64,000 nt of DNA. Source: Pseudomonas sp. DTU12.3 (lineage in GTDB: Bacteria; Pseudomonadota; Gammaproteobacteria; Pseudomonadales; Pseudomonadaceae). This document shows, piece after piece, positions 36,695 to 44,875 of this stretch. Below the pieces are notes generated by a model, which was not told the DNA's origin, did not search any database, and saw nothing but the letters and a program-made list of their open reading frames with translations. How positions within the stretch are numbered: the stretch's first letter is position 1; each line of letters starts with the position of its first letter. The stretch lies in assembly GCF_004124275.1 (NCBI RefSeq), contig NZ_CP027218.1, positions 1,491,501 through 1,555,500 of the forward strand. Direction: 5' to 3'. Position numbers and translations under genes: made by a program.

Positions 36695-38197
36695 ATGAGC
36701 GACCAACAACTCGACCCGCAAGCCCTGCAACAGGAAGAAAACTCCCTGATCGCCCTGCGCAAGGAAAAGCTGGCTGCCGAGCGCGCCAAGGGCAACGCCT
36801 TCCCGAATGACTTCCGCCGCGAAAACTACTGCGAAGATCTGCAGAAGAAATACGCGGACAAGACCAAGGAAGAGCTGGCAGAGGCTGCAATCCCGGTCAA
36901 GGTTGCCGGTCGCATCATGCTCAACCGTGGCTCGTTCATGGTGATCCAGGACATGACCGGTCGCATCCAGGTCTACGTCAACCGTAAAACCCTGTCGGAA
37001 GACACCCTGGCCGCGGTGAAAACCTGGGACATGGGCGACATCATTGCCGCCGAAGGCACCCTGGCGCGTTCCGGCAAGGGCGACCTGTACGTTGAAATGA
37101 CCAACGTGCGTCTGCTGACCAAATCGCTGCGTCCGCTACCGGACAAGCACCACGGCCTGACCGACACCGAACAGCGCTACCGTCAGCGTTACGTCGACCT
37201 GATCGTCAACGACGAAGTGCGTCAGACCTTCCGCGTGCGTTCGCAAGTGATCGCGCACATCCGCAGCTTCCTGATGAAGCGCGACTTCCTCGAAGTCGAA
37301 ACGCCGATGCTGCAGACCATTCCTGGCGGCGCTGCGGCCAAGCCGTTCGAAACCCACCACAACGCGCTGGACATGGAAATGTTCCTGCGTATCGCGCCAG
37401 AGCTGTATCTGAAGCGTCTGGTGGTTGGTGGTTTTGAAAAGGTTTTCGAGATCAACCGCAACTTCCGTAACGAAGGCGTTTCGACTCGTCACAACCCTGA
37501 ATTCACCATGTTGGAGTTCTATCAGGCGTACGCCGATTACGAAGACAACATGGACCTGACCGAAGAACTGTTCCGTGAACTGGCGCAGCTTGTGCTGGGG
37601 TCTACCGACGTGCCGTACGGCGACAAGGTGTTCCACTTCGGCGAGCCGTTCGTGCGTCTGTCGGTGTTCGACTCGATCCTCAAGTACAACCCTGAGCTGA
37701 CCGCCGATGATCTGAACGACATCGACAAGGCCCGCGCCATCGCCAAGAAAGCCGGCGCCAAGGTGCTGGGCTTCGAAGGTCTGGGCAAGCTGCAAGTGAT
37801 GATTTTCGAAGAACTGGTCGAGCACAAGCTGGAACAGCCGCACTTCATTACTCAGTACCCGTTCGAAGTGTCGCCGCTGGCGCGTCGCAACGACGACAAC
37901 CCGAACGTCACCGACCGCTTCGAATTGTTCATCGGTGGCCGTGAAATCGCCAACGCCTACTCCGAGTTGAACGACGCGGAAGACCAGGCCGAGCGCTTCA
38001 TGGCGCAGGTGGCCGACAAGGACGCCGGCGACGACGAAGCCATGCACTACGACGCCGACTTCGTGCGTGCGCTGGAGTACGGCATGCCGCCAACGGCCGG
38101 TGAAGGCATCGGCATCGACCGTCTGGTGATGTTGCTGACCAACTCGCCGTCGATCCGCGATGTGATCCTGTTCCCGCACATGCGACCGCAAGCGTAA
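36695..38197 (+). CDS. lysS: Lysyl-tRNA synthetase (class II)
   Basis: 500 residues. The N-terminal OB-fold anticodon-binding domain ([29 protein letters not shown], about 68-96) precedes the class II core: motif 2 [23 protein letters not shown] (about 250-272) and motif 3 [26 protein letters not shown] (about 469-494). It charges tRNA-Lys. It is downstream of prfB, as in other gammaproteobacteria, and ends at a clear terminator. Confidence 0.97.
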   Translation: MSDQQLDPQALQQEENSLIALRKEKLAAERAKGNAFPNDFRRENYCEDLQKKYADKTKEELAEAAIPVKVAGRIMLNRGSFMVIQDMTGRIQVYVNRKTLSEDTLAAVKTWDMGDIIAAEGTLARSGKGDLYVEMTNVRLLTKSLRPLPDKHHGLTDTEQRYRQRYVDLIVNDEVRQTFRVRSQVIAHIRSFLMKRDFLEVETPMLQTIPGGAAAKPFETHHNALDMEMFLRIAPELYLKRLVVGGFEKVFEINRNFRNEGVSTRHNPEFTMLEFYQAYADYEDNMDLTEELFRELAQLVLGSTDVPYGDKVFHFGEPFVRLSVFDSILKYNPELTADDLNDIDKARAIAKKAGAKVLGFEGLGKLQVMIFEELVEHKLEQPHFITQYPFEVSPLARRNDDNPNVTDRFELFIGGREIANAYSELNDAEDQAERFMAQVADKDAGDDEAMHYDADFVRALEYGMPPTAGEGIGIDRLVMLLTNSPSIRDVILFPHMRPQA

Positions 38198-38208
38198 ACG
38201 TTTCAGTT

Positions 38209-38238
38209 AAAAAGCCGCCTAAAACAGGCGGCTTTTTA
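38209..38238 (+). terminator. Terminator of lysS
   Basis: AAAAAGCCGCCT-AAAAC-AGGCGGCTTTTT, 11 bases after the stop codon. Confidence 0.93.
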
Positions 38239-38302
38239 TTGCCTGTCTGGTACAAATGTATCAATTGGTTACTTTGGAAATAGCAGAGGAAGTCCTGTCG
38301 TG

Positions 38303-39016
38303 ATGGGTGCAATAGCTCAAGAAGGTGCAGCGGGTATCGCCACTGCGGTCGCTGAAAGCGTTCAGTACCAGGGTCGCAAGGCCAGCCGACAGGGCAGTGA
38401 GCAGCGTCGCCAGGACATTCTCGACGCGGCAATGCGCATTGTCGTGCGCGAAGGCGTGCGTGCCGTACGTCACCGCGCCGTCGCCGCCGAGGCCGGTGTG
38501 CCGCTGTCGGCGACGACCTACTATTTCAAGGATATCGATGACTTGCTCACCGATACCTTCGCGCAATACGTCGAGCGCAGCGCCGAATACATGGCCAAGT
38601 TGTGGGTCAACAACGAAGGTCTGCTGCGTGAAATGGTGGTCAGTGGCGACGGCAGCCCGGAGTCGCGCTCGCAACTGGCCGATGACATTGCGCGGCTGAT
38701 GGCCGATTACGTGCATCGGCAATTGGTTAACCGTCGCGAGCATTTGATGGCCGAGCAGGCGTTCCGTCAGGAAGCGCTGCTCAACCCGCGCCTGGCGATT
38801 CTGGTGCGCTCGCATCAGCAGATTCTGTTGCAGGGCACCTGCCAGTTGTTCCAGGTTCTGGGCTCGCGCGAACCGCAGCAGGATGCCAAGGTGTTGACGG
38901 CGATTATCGGACGGATGGAATATCAGGGCCTGCTCAACGACGCCGAGCCTTTGGCCGAAGAGGACATGCTCGGCATTCTGACGCGTTACATGCACCTGGT
39001 GCTCGCATCGGTGTAA
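38303..39016 (+). CDS. TetR family transcriptional regulator
   Basis: 237 residues. The N-terminal HTH is QRRQDILDAAMRIVVREGVRAVRHRAVAAEAGVPLSATTYYFKDIDDLL (about 35-83), followed by a long ligand-binding domain. The upstream 30 residues are low in complexity. GAGGAA upstream would also suit a GTG at 38300. It keeps the place next to lysS that a TetR gene has in P. aeruginosa. Target and ligand are unknown; there is no divergent neighbour. Confidence 0.9.
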   Translation: MGAIAQEGAAGIATAVAESVQYQGRKASRQGSEQRRQDILDAAMRIVVREGVRAVRHRAVAAEAGVPLSATTYYFKDIDDLLTDTFAQYVERSAEYMAKLWVNNEGLLREMVVSGDGSPESRSQLADDIARLMADYVHRQLVNRREHLMAEQAFRQEALLNPRLAILVRSHQQILLQGTCQLFQVLGSREPQQDAKVLTAIIGRMEYQGLLNDAEPLAEEDMLGILTRYMHLVLASV

Positions 39017-39048
39017 CGCAATCGTTGTCCGCCTGACGCCGATCCCAA

Positions 39049-39134
39049 TGTAGGAGCTGCCGCAGGCTGCGATCTTTTGATCTTCTAAAAGATCAGGATC
39101 AAAAGATCGCAGCCTGCGGCAGCTCCTACAGGGG
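39049..39134. repeat. REP pair, type B
   Basis: Inverted TGTAGGAGCTGCCGCAGGCT units with the arms extended by CGATCTTTTGATC on both sides, between the TetR and lipoprotein genes. Confidence 0.93.
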
Positions 39135-39164
39135 AAGGTGTTTCAGGTTCATAGGGAGTATTGA

Positions 39165-39719
39165 ATGAAAGCCTGGCGTGGCGTGCTGATCGCCTTGTCG
39201 TTCCTGCTGCTCAGTGGCTGTCTGGTGACCTTCAAGGAGCCGCTGACCGGCAGTGACCCGGCGCCCAAGGGCCTGCTCGGCAAATGGTCGAGCACCAATG
39301 CCTGGGGCGAACCGATGAACCTTGAACTGACCCGCATCGGCAACGATCGCTATCAGGCCATCAGCTGGTTCAAGGCCAGGCCTCGCGAGCGCGAAGCCTA
39401 TCCGTTCACTGTCTCGCGTCATGGCAATCGCTGGTATCTGTCGGCGAAAGTCCCGGCACAGTACGGCGGCCACTACACCATTGCCGGTTTTGAGCTCACC
39501 GATAAACACGAACTGGTGGTCTACAACCTCGATCTCGAGCAGATCAATCAGGCGATCAAACAGCAAGCCCTCGACGGTCAGGCGTTCCAGACCGACGATG
39601 GCGAGGGCCTGCAAGTCGACAGCAACCTCGACAAGGTCTTTGCTTATCTCGACGATCCGGCCAATTCCGATGTCTTCGTTGAAGCCGTGCGCTATCAACG
39701 CCAGGCCCGCGCCCAATAA
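39165..39719 (+). CDS. Conserved hypothetical lipoprotein
   Basis: 184 residues with a lipoprotein signal (MKAWRGVLIALSFLLLSGC, Cys19 as the lipidation site). The mature part (GKWSSTNAWGEPMNLELTRIGNDRYQAI, then a beta-rich region) has no domain I recognise. The residue after the Cys is Leu, so the outer membrane is the expected location. It lies 33 bases before the DUF1704 gene and is probably co-transcribed with it. Confidence 0.85.
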   Translation: MKAWRGVLIALSFLLLSGCLVTFKEPLTGSDPAPKGLLGKWSSTNAWGEPMNLELTRIGNDRYQAISWFKARPREREAYPFTVSRHGNRWYLSAKVPAQYGGHYTIAGFELTDKHELVVYNLDLEQINQAIKQQALDGQAFQTDDGEGLQVDSNLDKVFAYLDDPANSDVFVEAVRYQRQARAQ

Positions 39720-39752
39720 TTCAGTACGTCACGTTTTCTACAGGAGTTTCGG

Positions 39753-41030
39753 GTGGACGATTACCAGCAGACGATACGCATGTTGTCCGACCGCATTGTG
39801 CTGGCGCAGACGCCGATCCGTGTGCTCGACGCGGTCAAGTGGGACGAGAATATCCGCAAGGGTTTCCTCAAGGCCAAAGGCAAGGAAATGCCGGCGGTGG
39901 ACCGTGACTATTACCTCAATCGGCCGCTGAGTTTCGATTCGAGCAAGGTCAAACTGGAATTCCAGAACATCGAGCGCGACATCACCCGCCAGCTCGGCCA
40001 GTTCAACCCGGTCGGGCAGATCATGCGGCGCATGTGCAAGGAATACCGCATGGTGGTGCGCATGCTCGAAGCGCGCGGCACCGAGGATTTCGGCCTGATC
40101 TCGCAAGAGCTGTACGGCGCCGCCTCCGATGCGTTCCACGCCGGTGACCCGACCCTTGCCGACCTCGGCCTGATGATGTCCGATTACCTCAACAACATCG
40201 ACGGCCGTGGCGATCTGAAGGACGAGCCGAAAGTCCTCACCGCCAAAGATGCCGTGCACCTGCTGCAAACCCGTCTGAACAAGGTGTTCGGCGAGGCCGA
40301 GGAAACTATCCGCGTGTTCGAGTCCGACGGTATCGTTGCCGACGCGGCGGCGGGCGCCGACTACATCAAGATCCGCACTGACGCGATGTTCAACGATCGC
40401 GACGTCCGCGCGCTGGAAGTCCATGAAGGTCTGGTGCACGTTGGCACCACGCTCAACGGTCTGAACCAGCCGATCTGCACCTTCCTCTCCAAAGGCCCGC
40501 CGTCGTCGACGGTGACCCAGGAAGGCCTGGCGATCCTCATGGAAATTATCACCTTCGCCTCCTACCCGAGCCGTCTGCGCAAGTTGACCAACCGCACCCG
40601 CGCCATTCACATGGTCGAGGAGGGCGCCGACTTCCTGCAGGTGTTCGAATTCTTCCGCGAGCAGGGCTTCGAAATGGCGGAGAGCTACGGCAACGCCAGT
40701 CGGGTATTCCGCGGATCGACGCCAACCGGTCTGCCATTTACCAAAGACTTGTCCTATCTCAAGGGCTTTATCATGGTTTACAACTACATTCAGTTGGCCG
40801 TGCGTAAGGGCAAGCTTGAGCAGATCCCGTTGTTGTTCTGCGGCAAGACCACGCTGGAAGACATGCGTACCCTGCGCCAGTTGGTGGATGAGGGGCTGGT
40901 GGTGGCGCCGAAGTATCTGCCGGAGCAGTTCCGCGATCTGAATGCGTTGTCGGCGTGGATGTGCTTCTCCAACTTCCTCAATCACTTGAGCCTGGACCGG
41001 ATCGAAGCCGACTACTCCAACATCCTCTAA
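39753..41030 (+). CDS. DUF1704 family protein (flavohemoglobin-expression-modulating QEGLA motif protein)
   Basis: 425 residues, GTG start with AGGAG 7 bases upstream. The family name comes from the motif VTQEGLAILMEI, present here at about 255-265. VHEGLVHVGTT (about 223-233) provides a HExxxH metal motif (His224, Glu225, His229). DUF1704 also defines the eukaryotic tubulin carboxypeptidase MATCAP, a zinc protease, so a metallopeptidase activity is plausible. The in-frame Glu of QEGLA about 33 residues on could be the third ligand (inference). The substrate in bacteria is unknown. Confidence 0.88.
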   Translation: MDDYQQTIRMLSDRIVLAQTPIRVLDAVKWDENIRKGFLKAKGKEMPAVDRDYYLNRPLSFDSSKVKLEFQNIERDITRQLGQFNPVGQIMRRMCKEYRMVVRMLEARGTEDFGLISQELYGAASDAFHAGDPTLADLGLMMSDYLNNIDGRGDLKDEPKVLTAKDAVHLLQTRLNKVFGEAEETIRVFESDGIVADAAAGADYIKIRTDAMFNDRDVRALEVHEGLVHVGTTLNGLNQPICTFLSKGPPSSTVTQEGLAILMEIITFASYPSRLRKLTNRTRAIHMVEEGADFLQVFEFFREQGFEMAESYGNASRVFRGSTPTGLPFTKDLSYLKGFIMVYNYIQLAVRKGKLEQIPLLFCGKTTLEDMRTLRQLVDEGLVVAPKYLPEQFRDLNALSAWMCFSNFLNHLSLDRIEADYSNIL

Positions 41031-41048
41031 CCCAAACAAAAATCCCCC

Positions 41049-41140
41049 CTGTGGGAGCGGGCTTGCTCGCGAAGGCGGCGTGTCAGGCAACTGATATTTT
41101 GAATGTTCAACCGCATTCGCGAGCAAGCCCGCTCCCACAT
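41049..41140. repeat. REP pair, type A
   Basis: Inverted CTGTGGGAGCGGGCTTGCTC and TTCGCGAGCAAGCCCGCTCCC units separated by about 45 bases, between the DUF1704 gene and the hydrolase gene. Confidence 0.93.
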
Positions 41141-41181
41141 TTGATTGATGTTGATTCCAATTTTTCGCGAGGTTTCACCGG

Positions 41182-42087
41182 ATGAGAATCCTCGGCATCT
41201 TCTGCCTGCTCCTGACCCTCAGCGGTTGCAGCTCTTTGTTGTTCTACCCCGAACCGGGCCAGATCTTCACCCCGGAAAAAGCCAGGCTCGAATACCGCAC
41301 GGTCACCCTGATCACCGCCGATGGCCTCAAGCTCAACGCCTGGTGGCTACCGGCGAAACCCGGCGTCGAGGTCAAGGGCACCGTCCTGCATCTGCACGGC
41401 AACGGCGGCAATCTGCCGATGCACCTCGGTGGCAGTTGGTGGTTGCCGAAAAACGGCTATCAAGTGCTGTTGGTCGACTATCGCGGTTATGGCCTGTCCG
41501 AGGGTGAGCCGAGTTTGCCGGCGATCTATCAGGACATCGACGCCGCTTTTGCCTGGCTCGACAAAGCGCCGGAAGTCAAAGGCAAACCGCTGGTGTTGCT
41601 CGGCCAGAGCCTCGGCGGTGCGATGGCCGTGCATTGGCTGGTGCAGCATCCAGAGCGGCAGAAACAGCTCAATGCCTTGGTGCTCGACGGCGTGCCCGCC
41701 AGTTATCGCAGCGTCGGCCAATACGCCCTCAGTACTTCGTGGCTGACGTGGCCATTCCAGGTGCCGCTGTCGTGGCTGGTGCCGGACGGCGACAGCGCGA
41801 TCAACTCGATGCCGCAGCTTAACGGCGTGCCGAAGCTGATCTTCCACAGCATCGACGATCCGTTGGTACCGCTTTCCAACGGCATCCGTCTGTATCAAGC
41901 TGCGCCGCCACCGCGCGTGCTGCAGTTGACCCGTGGCGGCCATGTGCAGACCTTCGGCGACCCGGTGTGGCGCCAGGTGATGCTGCGTTACCTCGACGAT
42001 CCCGAGCATTTCAACGGCTTGCGCCGCCTCGGCGAAATCCCCAATTATCCGCCACCCCCGAATTCTGAAGACGAGAATCCGCAATGA
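41182..42087 (+). CDS. Alpha/beta hydrolase lipoprotein (YfhR/BEM46 type)
   Basis: 301 residues. A lipoprotein signal (ILGIFCLLLTLSGCSSLLFYPE, Cys about 16) precedes an alpha/beta-hydrolase fold: LHLHGNGGNLPMHLGG (oxyanion loop, about 70), VDYRGYGLSEGEPSLPAIYQD, nucleophile Ser in VLLGQSLGGAMAVHWL (about 147), and the catalytic His in TRGGHVQTFGD (about 254). A membrane-anchored serine hydrolase of unknown substrate. Its stop overlaps the next gene by 4 bases. Confidence 0.9.
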   Translation: MRILGIFCLLLTLSGCSSLLFYPEPGQIFTPEKARLEYRTVTLITADGLKLNAWWLPAKPGVEVKGTVLHLHGNGGNLPMHLGGSWWLPKNGYQVLLVDYRGYGLSEGEPSLPAIYQDIDAAFAWLDKAPEVKGKPLVLLGQSLGGAMAVHWLVQHPERQKQLNALVLDGVPASYRSVGQYALSTSWLTWPFQVPLSWLVPDGDSAINSMPQLNGVPKLIFHSIDDPLVPLSNGIRLYQAAPPPRVLQLTRGGHVQTFGDPVWRQVMLRYLDDPEHFNGLRRLGEIPNYPPPPNSEDENPQ

Positions 42088-42413
42088 CTGAAGAACGTAA
42101 CGCCATCCCGCTGATCATCACCGGTATCTGCAGCATCCTCGGCACCGTCGGGGCGCTGTGGTTCTACGGCTACCTGCACTTCGCCAAACCCGAGGATGCG
42201 TTGCTGCTCAACGAATTCACCATGCTCAAGACGGTGCCGGGCGAAGACTACAAAGTCTCGCTCGACCCGGCGCCGCAAGTGGCGCAGTGCATCGATGGCG
42301 TGCTGGTGTTGTTCGACACCGAGCAGAAAGGCCTGACCGGCGTGCTGATCAATGCGCAGAAAAAAGCCGTGCGCTGCATGGGCGAAGAAACCCCGCAGAA
42401 GCTGCAAGAGTGA
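42084..42413 (+). CDS. Small single-span membrane protein, hypothetical
   Basis: 109 residues with one membrane helix near the N-terminus (IPLIITGICSILGTVGALWFYGYL, about 8-31) and a C-terminal domain containing two cysteines (QCIDGVLVLF, RCMGEE) that could form a disulfide. It overlaps the hydrolase gene by 4 bases, so the two are translationally coupled. No known domain. Confidence 0.8.
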   Translation: MTEERNAIPLIITGICSILGTVGALWFYGYLHFAKPEDALLLNEFTMLKTVPGEDYKVSLDPAPQVAQCIDGVLVLFDTEQKGLTGVLINAQKKAVRCMGEETPQKLQE

Positions 42414-42424
42414 TTCTGCAGGTT

Positions 42425-42622
42425 CAGCCCTCACCCTAACCCTCCCGAAACGTCGGACCGCCCAGAGGGAGAGGGGACTGGCCGAGGTGTTCTTTCGCTA
42501 TCCACCGACGTGAAAGAGAGTGTCGACTATGGATTCGGCATAGCATTTTCAGGTCGACGCAGCTAATGAGCATCCCCCAATCGGCTCCCTCTCCCTCGGG
42601 AGAGGGCTGGGGTGAGGGGCTG
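42425..42622. repeat. Inverted CTCCCTCTCCC repeat pair
   Basis: CCCTCACCCTAACCCTCCCG followed by an arm ending GAGGGAGAGGGGAC (42425-42480), and CTCCCTCTCCCTCGGGAGAG followed by GGCTGGGGTGAGGG (42583-42622). The outer arms CCCTCACCC / GGGTGAGGG are inverted with respect to each other. Same family as 21702-21826. Confidence 0.8.
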
Positions 42623-42639
42623 CGATTTCAGCTCCCACA

Positions 42640-42674
42640 AAAAAGCCCCGCCGGACTGAGTCAGGCGGGGCTTT
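42640..42674 (-). terminator. Terminator, mainly of the OmpA-family gene
   Basis: AAAAGCCCCGCC-GGACTGAGTCA-GGCGGGGCTTTT lies 19 bases after the minus-strand stop at 42693. T runs on both strands would allow action in both directions. Confidence 0.9.
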
Positions 42675-42692
42675 TGCGTTACAGCAGGGAGC

Positions 42693-43481
42693 TTAGTTCG
42701 AGCTAACCGCCGAACGTGGCACAACCGGCTGGTTGTCGTTGGAAATGGTCACTTCCACACGGCGGTTCATCGCACGGCCGGACACGCTACCGTTCTCGGC
42801 AACCGGGTATTCCTTGCCGTAGCCCTGAGCAACGATGCGCGCTGGATCAACGCCCATTTTCACCAGAGCGGTACGCACGGAATTAGCGCGACGCTCAGAC
42901 AGCGTCTGGTTGTGGCTGGCAGTACCGGTGCTGTCGGTGTAACCCTCGACGATCACTTTGCGATCCGGGTTTTCCTGAAGGAACTGCGCCAGTTTGTTGA
43001 TGTTGACCAGACCGCTGGATTTCAGGTCGGCACGGTCGGTGGCGAACAGCACGTCACCGAAGGTCACCAGCGTACCGCGATCGGTCTGCTTGGCGTTCAG
43101 GCTGTCCTGCAGCTGTTTGATCTGCTGATCGCGAGCATCCAGACGGGCTTGAGCACGTTGTGCCGAAGCGTTTTTCAGGTTGGCCTCGGCAGTGCGCAGG
43201 GCGATGGTCTGTTTGGCCACTTCCACGCGCTGGTTGGTCAGGTAAGCCAATTGGTCAACCTTGGCCGCGTCTTGTTTGTCCAGATAAGCCTTGTCGGCCT
43301 TGTCCAGGTAATCACTGGCGTCTTTGGTTTCCAGCGCCGCGACTTTGCTCGCCTGCGGGTTGGCTTGCAGGCCTGAATAGTTGGTGCGCGCCTGTTCCAG
43401 GTTCGGGTTAGGCGGGGTGGAGCACGCAGCCAGGGCGACGCTTGCGGCCAGAAGAGCTGGGATCATCAGTTGCTTACGCAT
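42693..43481 (-). CDS. lptF: OmpA-family outer-membrane lipoprotein (LptF/PA3692 type)
   Basis: 262 residues. Lipoprotein signal (MRKQLMIPALLAASVALAAC, Cys20), a DUF4398-like helical coiled-coil region (about 30-135, ALETKDASDYLDKADKAYLDKQDAAKVDQLAY), and an OmpA peptidoglycan-binding domain (about 140-250, GDVLFATDRADLKSSG, VEGYTDSTGTASHNQTLSERRANSV, NRRVEV). It tethers outer membrane to peptidoglycan. The name follows the P. aeruginosa lipotoxin LptF, not the LPS-export LptF. AAAGGA precedes the ATG. It follows the small DUF4398 gene with about 55 bases between. Confidence 0.9.
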   Translation of the reverse strand: MRKQLMIPALLAASVALAACSTPPNPNLEQARTNYSGLQANPQASKVAALETKDASDYLDKADKAYLDKQDAAKVDQLAYLTNQRVEVAKQTIALRTAEANLKNASAQRAQARLDARDQQIKQLQDSLNAKQTDRGTLVTFGDVLFATDRADLKSSGLVNINKLAQFLQENPDRKVIVEGYTDSTGTASHNQTLSERRANSVRTALVKMGVDPARIVAQGYGKEYPVAENGSVSGRAMNRRVEVTISNDNQPVVPRSAVSSN

Positions 43482-43535
43482 AATTTTTCGTCCTTTCTAT
43501 CGATAAAGTTTCAGCGTTGCGGTCGGGATGCGCGC

Positions 43536-43940
43536 TTACTGCACGGTGCGCTGACTTTCCTGACGCAGTTCCTGAACACCTTTCTGGGAATCCTTCACAG
43601 CCTGTTCGGCTTTCATTGCCTGAGCCTTGCGTTCGGCGACGCGAGCGTCCCATTCGGCTTGCTCGGCGAGGGTGCGCGCTTCGTCATACTTCTTGTCGTG
43701 CATGGCGATTTCGGCTTGTTTCAGTTTGTCCTGCGCTTGCTTCATTTCGACCGCCGCGAACTCGGTACCGCCAGCGCTGACCGCACTGTTGACCGCCGAT
43801 TGGGTCACGGCGTACTGCTCGGTCGGTGGATTACCGGCGCAACCGGCCAACACGAAGCTGGTGCCGATGGCCAGAGCGGCCAGTTTCAGACCGCGCAAGT
43901 GCGAGAAAGTGGTTTGGTTTTTCATGGTCTTCAACTCCAT
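43536..43940 (-). CDS. DUF4398 lipoprotein
   Basis: 134 residues. Lipoprotein signal with LAALAIGTSFVLAGC, then a helical, charged, coiled-coil-prone domain (AAVEMKQAQDKLKQAEIAMHDKKYDEARTLAEQAEWDARVAERKAQAMKAEQAV). DUF4398 usually sits with OmpA lipoproteins, as here. AGGAG lies 7 bases before the ATG at 43940; an ATG at 43925 is also possible. It is probably the first gene of the two-gene unit driven by the promoter at 44042-44069. Confidence 0.88.
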   Translation of the reverse strand: MELKTMKNQTTFSHLRGLKLAALAIGTSFVLAGCAGNPPTEQYAVTQSAVNSAVSAGGTEFAAVEMKQAQDKLKQAEIAMHDKKYDEARTLAEQAEWDARVAERKAQAMKAEQAVKDSQKGVQELRQESQRTVQ

Positions 43941-44041
43941 TAGGCATCTCCTGAAAACAACTAAATCCATCCTGGTCGAGGAGCCGAAAGCGTCGTGTCC
44001 AAGGCGTTTTTGAAACGCTCGTTCCAGGCGTGGTTACAGCT

Positions 44042-44069
44042 TCCGACCGGAGCCGTTTTTCAAAAGTTC
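44042..44069 (-). promoter_or_regulatory. Probable AlgU (sigma-22/RpoE-type) promoter of the lipoprotein pair
   Basis: On the minus strand GAACTT (44069-44064) is followed after 17 bases by TCGGA (44046-44042). AlgU promoters have GAACTT-N16/17-TCtga, so the -35 is perfect and the -10 is one base off. It lies about 100 bases before the DUF4398 ATG. lptF of P. aeruginosa is reported as AlgU-dependent, which agrees. Confidence 0.65.
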
Positions 44070-44208
44070 AGAAAAGATGGCCTATCGCCTAAATAATTTT
44101 TGACCGAATGGACAAGGCTCTAAAGCGGGAACTTTGGCGGGATGGGGCGGTACGCGCGGGGTTTTTAAAGCTGGAAATCAAGCCGATTTCAAGATGGAAA
44201 TACAGTCA

Positions 44209-44300
44209 ATGTGGGAGCGGGCTTGCTCGCGAATACGGTGTGTCAGTCACCTTCGATGTCGACTGATCCACCGCATTCGCGAGCAAGCCTGCTCCCACAG
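44209..44300. repeat. REP pair, type A
   Basis: TGTGGGAGCGGGCTTGCTCG followed by CGAATACGGTG, and its near inverse CACCGCATTCGCGAGCAAGC with CTGCTCCCAC, separated by about 30 bases. Confidence 0.93.
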
Positions 44301-44317
44301 TTTTGATCCAGGTTGTG

Positions 44318-44662
44318 TCAGTGTTTTTGCTTGCCGGCAGCGGCCGAAAGGTCATGCAAATGGCGGCGCGACAACGCGAGGAAACGTGGTGTAGGTCCGA
44401 CGTCTTCATACAGCGGATCACCTTCCTCATCCGTCGCCACCACGGTCGAACCTTTCACATATGGCAGGCTCGCTTCGAACTCTTCAAGCGCTGCGCCAAT
44501 CAGTTCGCCGAGCAGTTCTTCGGGATGGCGTTTGGGGTACATCTCGGCAATCGCCGCCAAACGTGCAGCGGCTTCAACGTCCAGATGAATCGTGTAGCCA
44601 GTGTCGGTCAGGCGACCCTTGGCGTTTTCTTCCCAATGCTGGGCGAGTTCACGAATTTTCAT
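44318..44662 (-). CDS. Conserved hypothetical protein (114 aa)
   Basis: 114 residues: MKIRELAQHWEENAKGRLTD, a helical acidic middle (VEAAARLAAIAEMYPKRHPEELLGELIGAALEEFEASLPY, about 29-68), then a short beta part. Homologues in Pseudomonas have been labelled a type 1 pili tip component, a label the sequence does not support. There is no signal peptide. It is divergent from ppc, with a 213-base gap. Function unknown. Confidence 0.82.
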   Translation of the reverse strand: MKIRELAQHWEENAKGRLTDTGYTIHLDVEAAARLAAIAEMYPKRHPEELLGELIGAALEEFEASLPYVKGSTVVATDEEGDPLYEDVGPTPRFLALSRRHLHDLSAAAGKQKH

Positions 44663-44875
44663 GATGACCTCATTTCGCGCCTGCTCATGGCAGGCCTGGG
44701 TGAGTGTCCGGCAGCGCCGGCGGCAAGCCTTTGTACGGCTTACTGTTGAGACTAGCTTTCGCCCGCAAGGTTTAAAGTCCCTTGGTCGGATGCTTGTAAG
44801 AAGCGTCGTAGAGCGGCACTCTCTAGGTCATGCATTTGTTTCTAAGCCGTCCGGATTACTGCTGGGGAATTGCTG

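Larger units (their letters stand above)
43941..44317. other. 377-base gap without a gene
   Basis: It holds the promoter region of the two lipoprotein genes (44042-44069 minus) and a type A REP pair (44209-44300). Otherwise AT-rich stretches such as AATAATTTTTGACC and no coding frame. Confidence 0.6.

Noticed and set aside
44318..44662. Type 1 pili tip component
   Set aside because: A label I recall for homologues; there is no signal peptide and no pilin features, so it is left as hypothetical.
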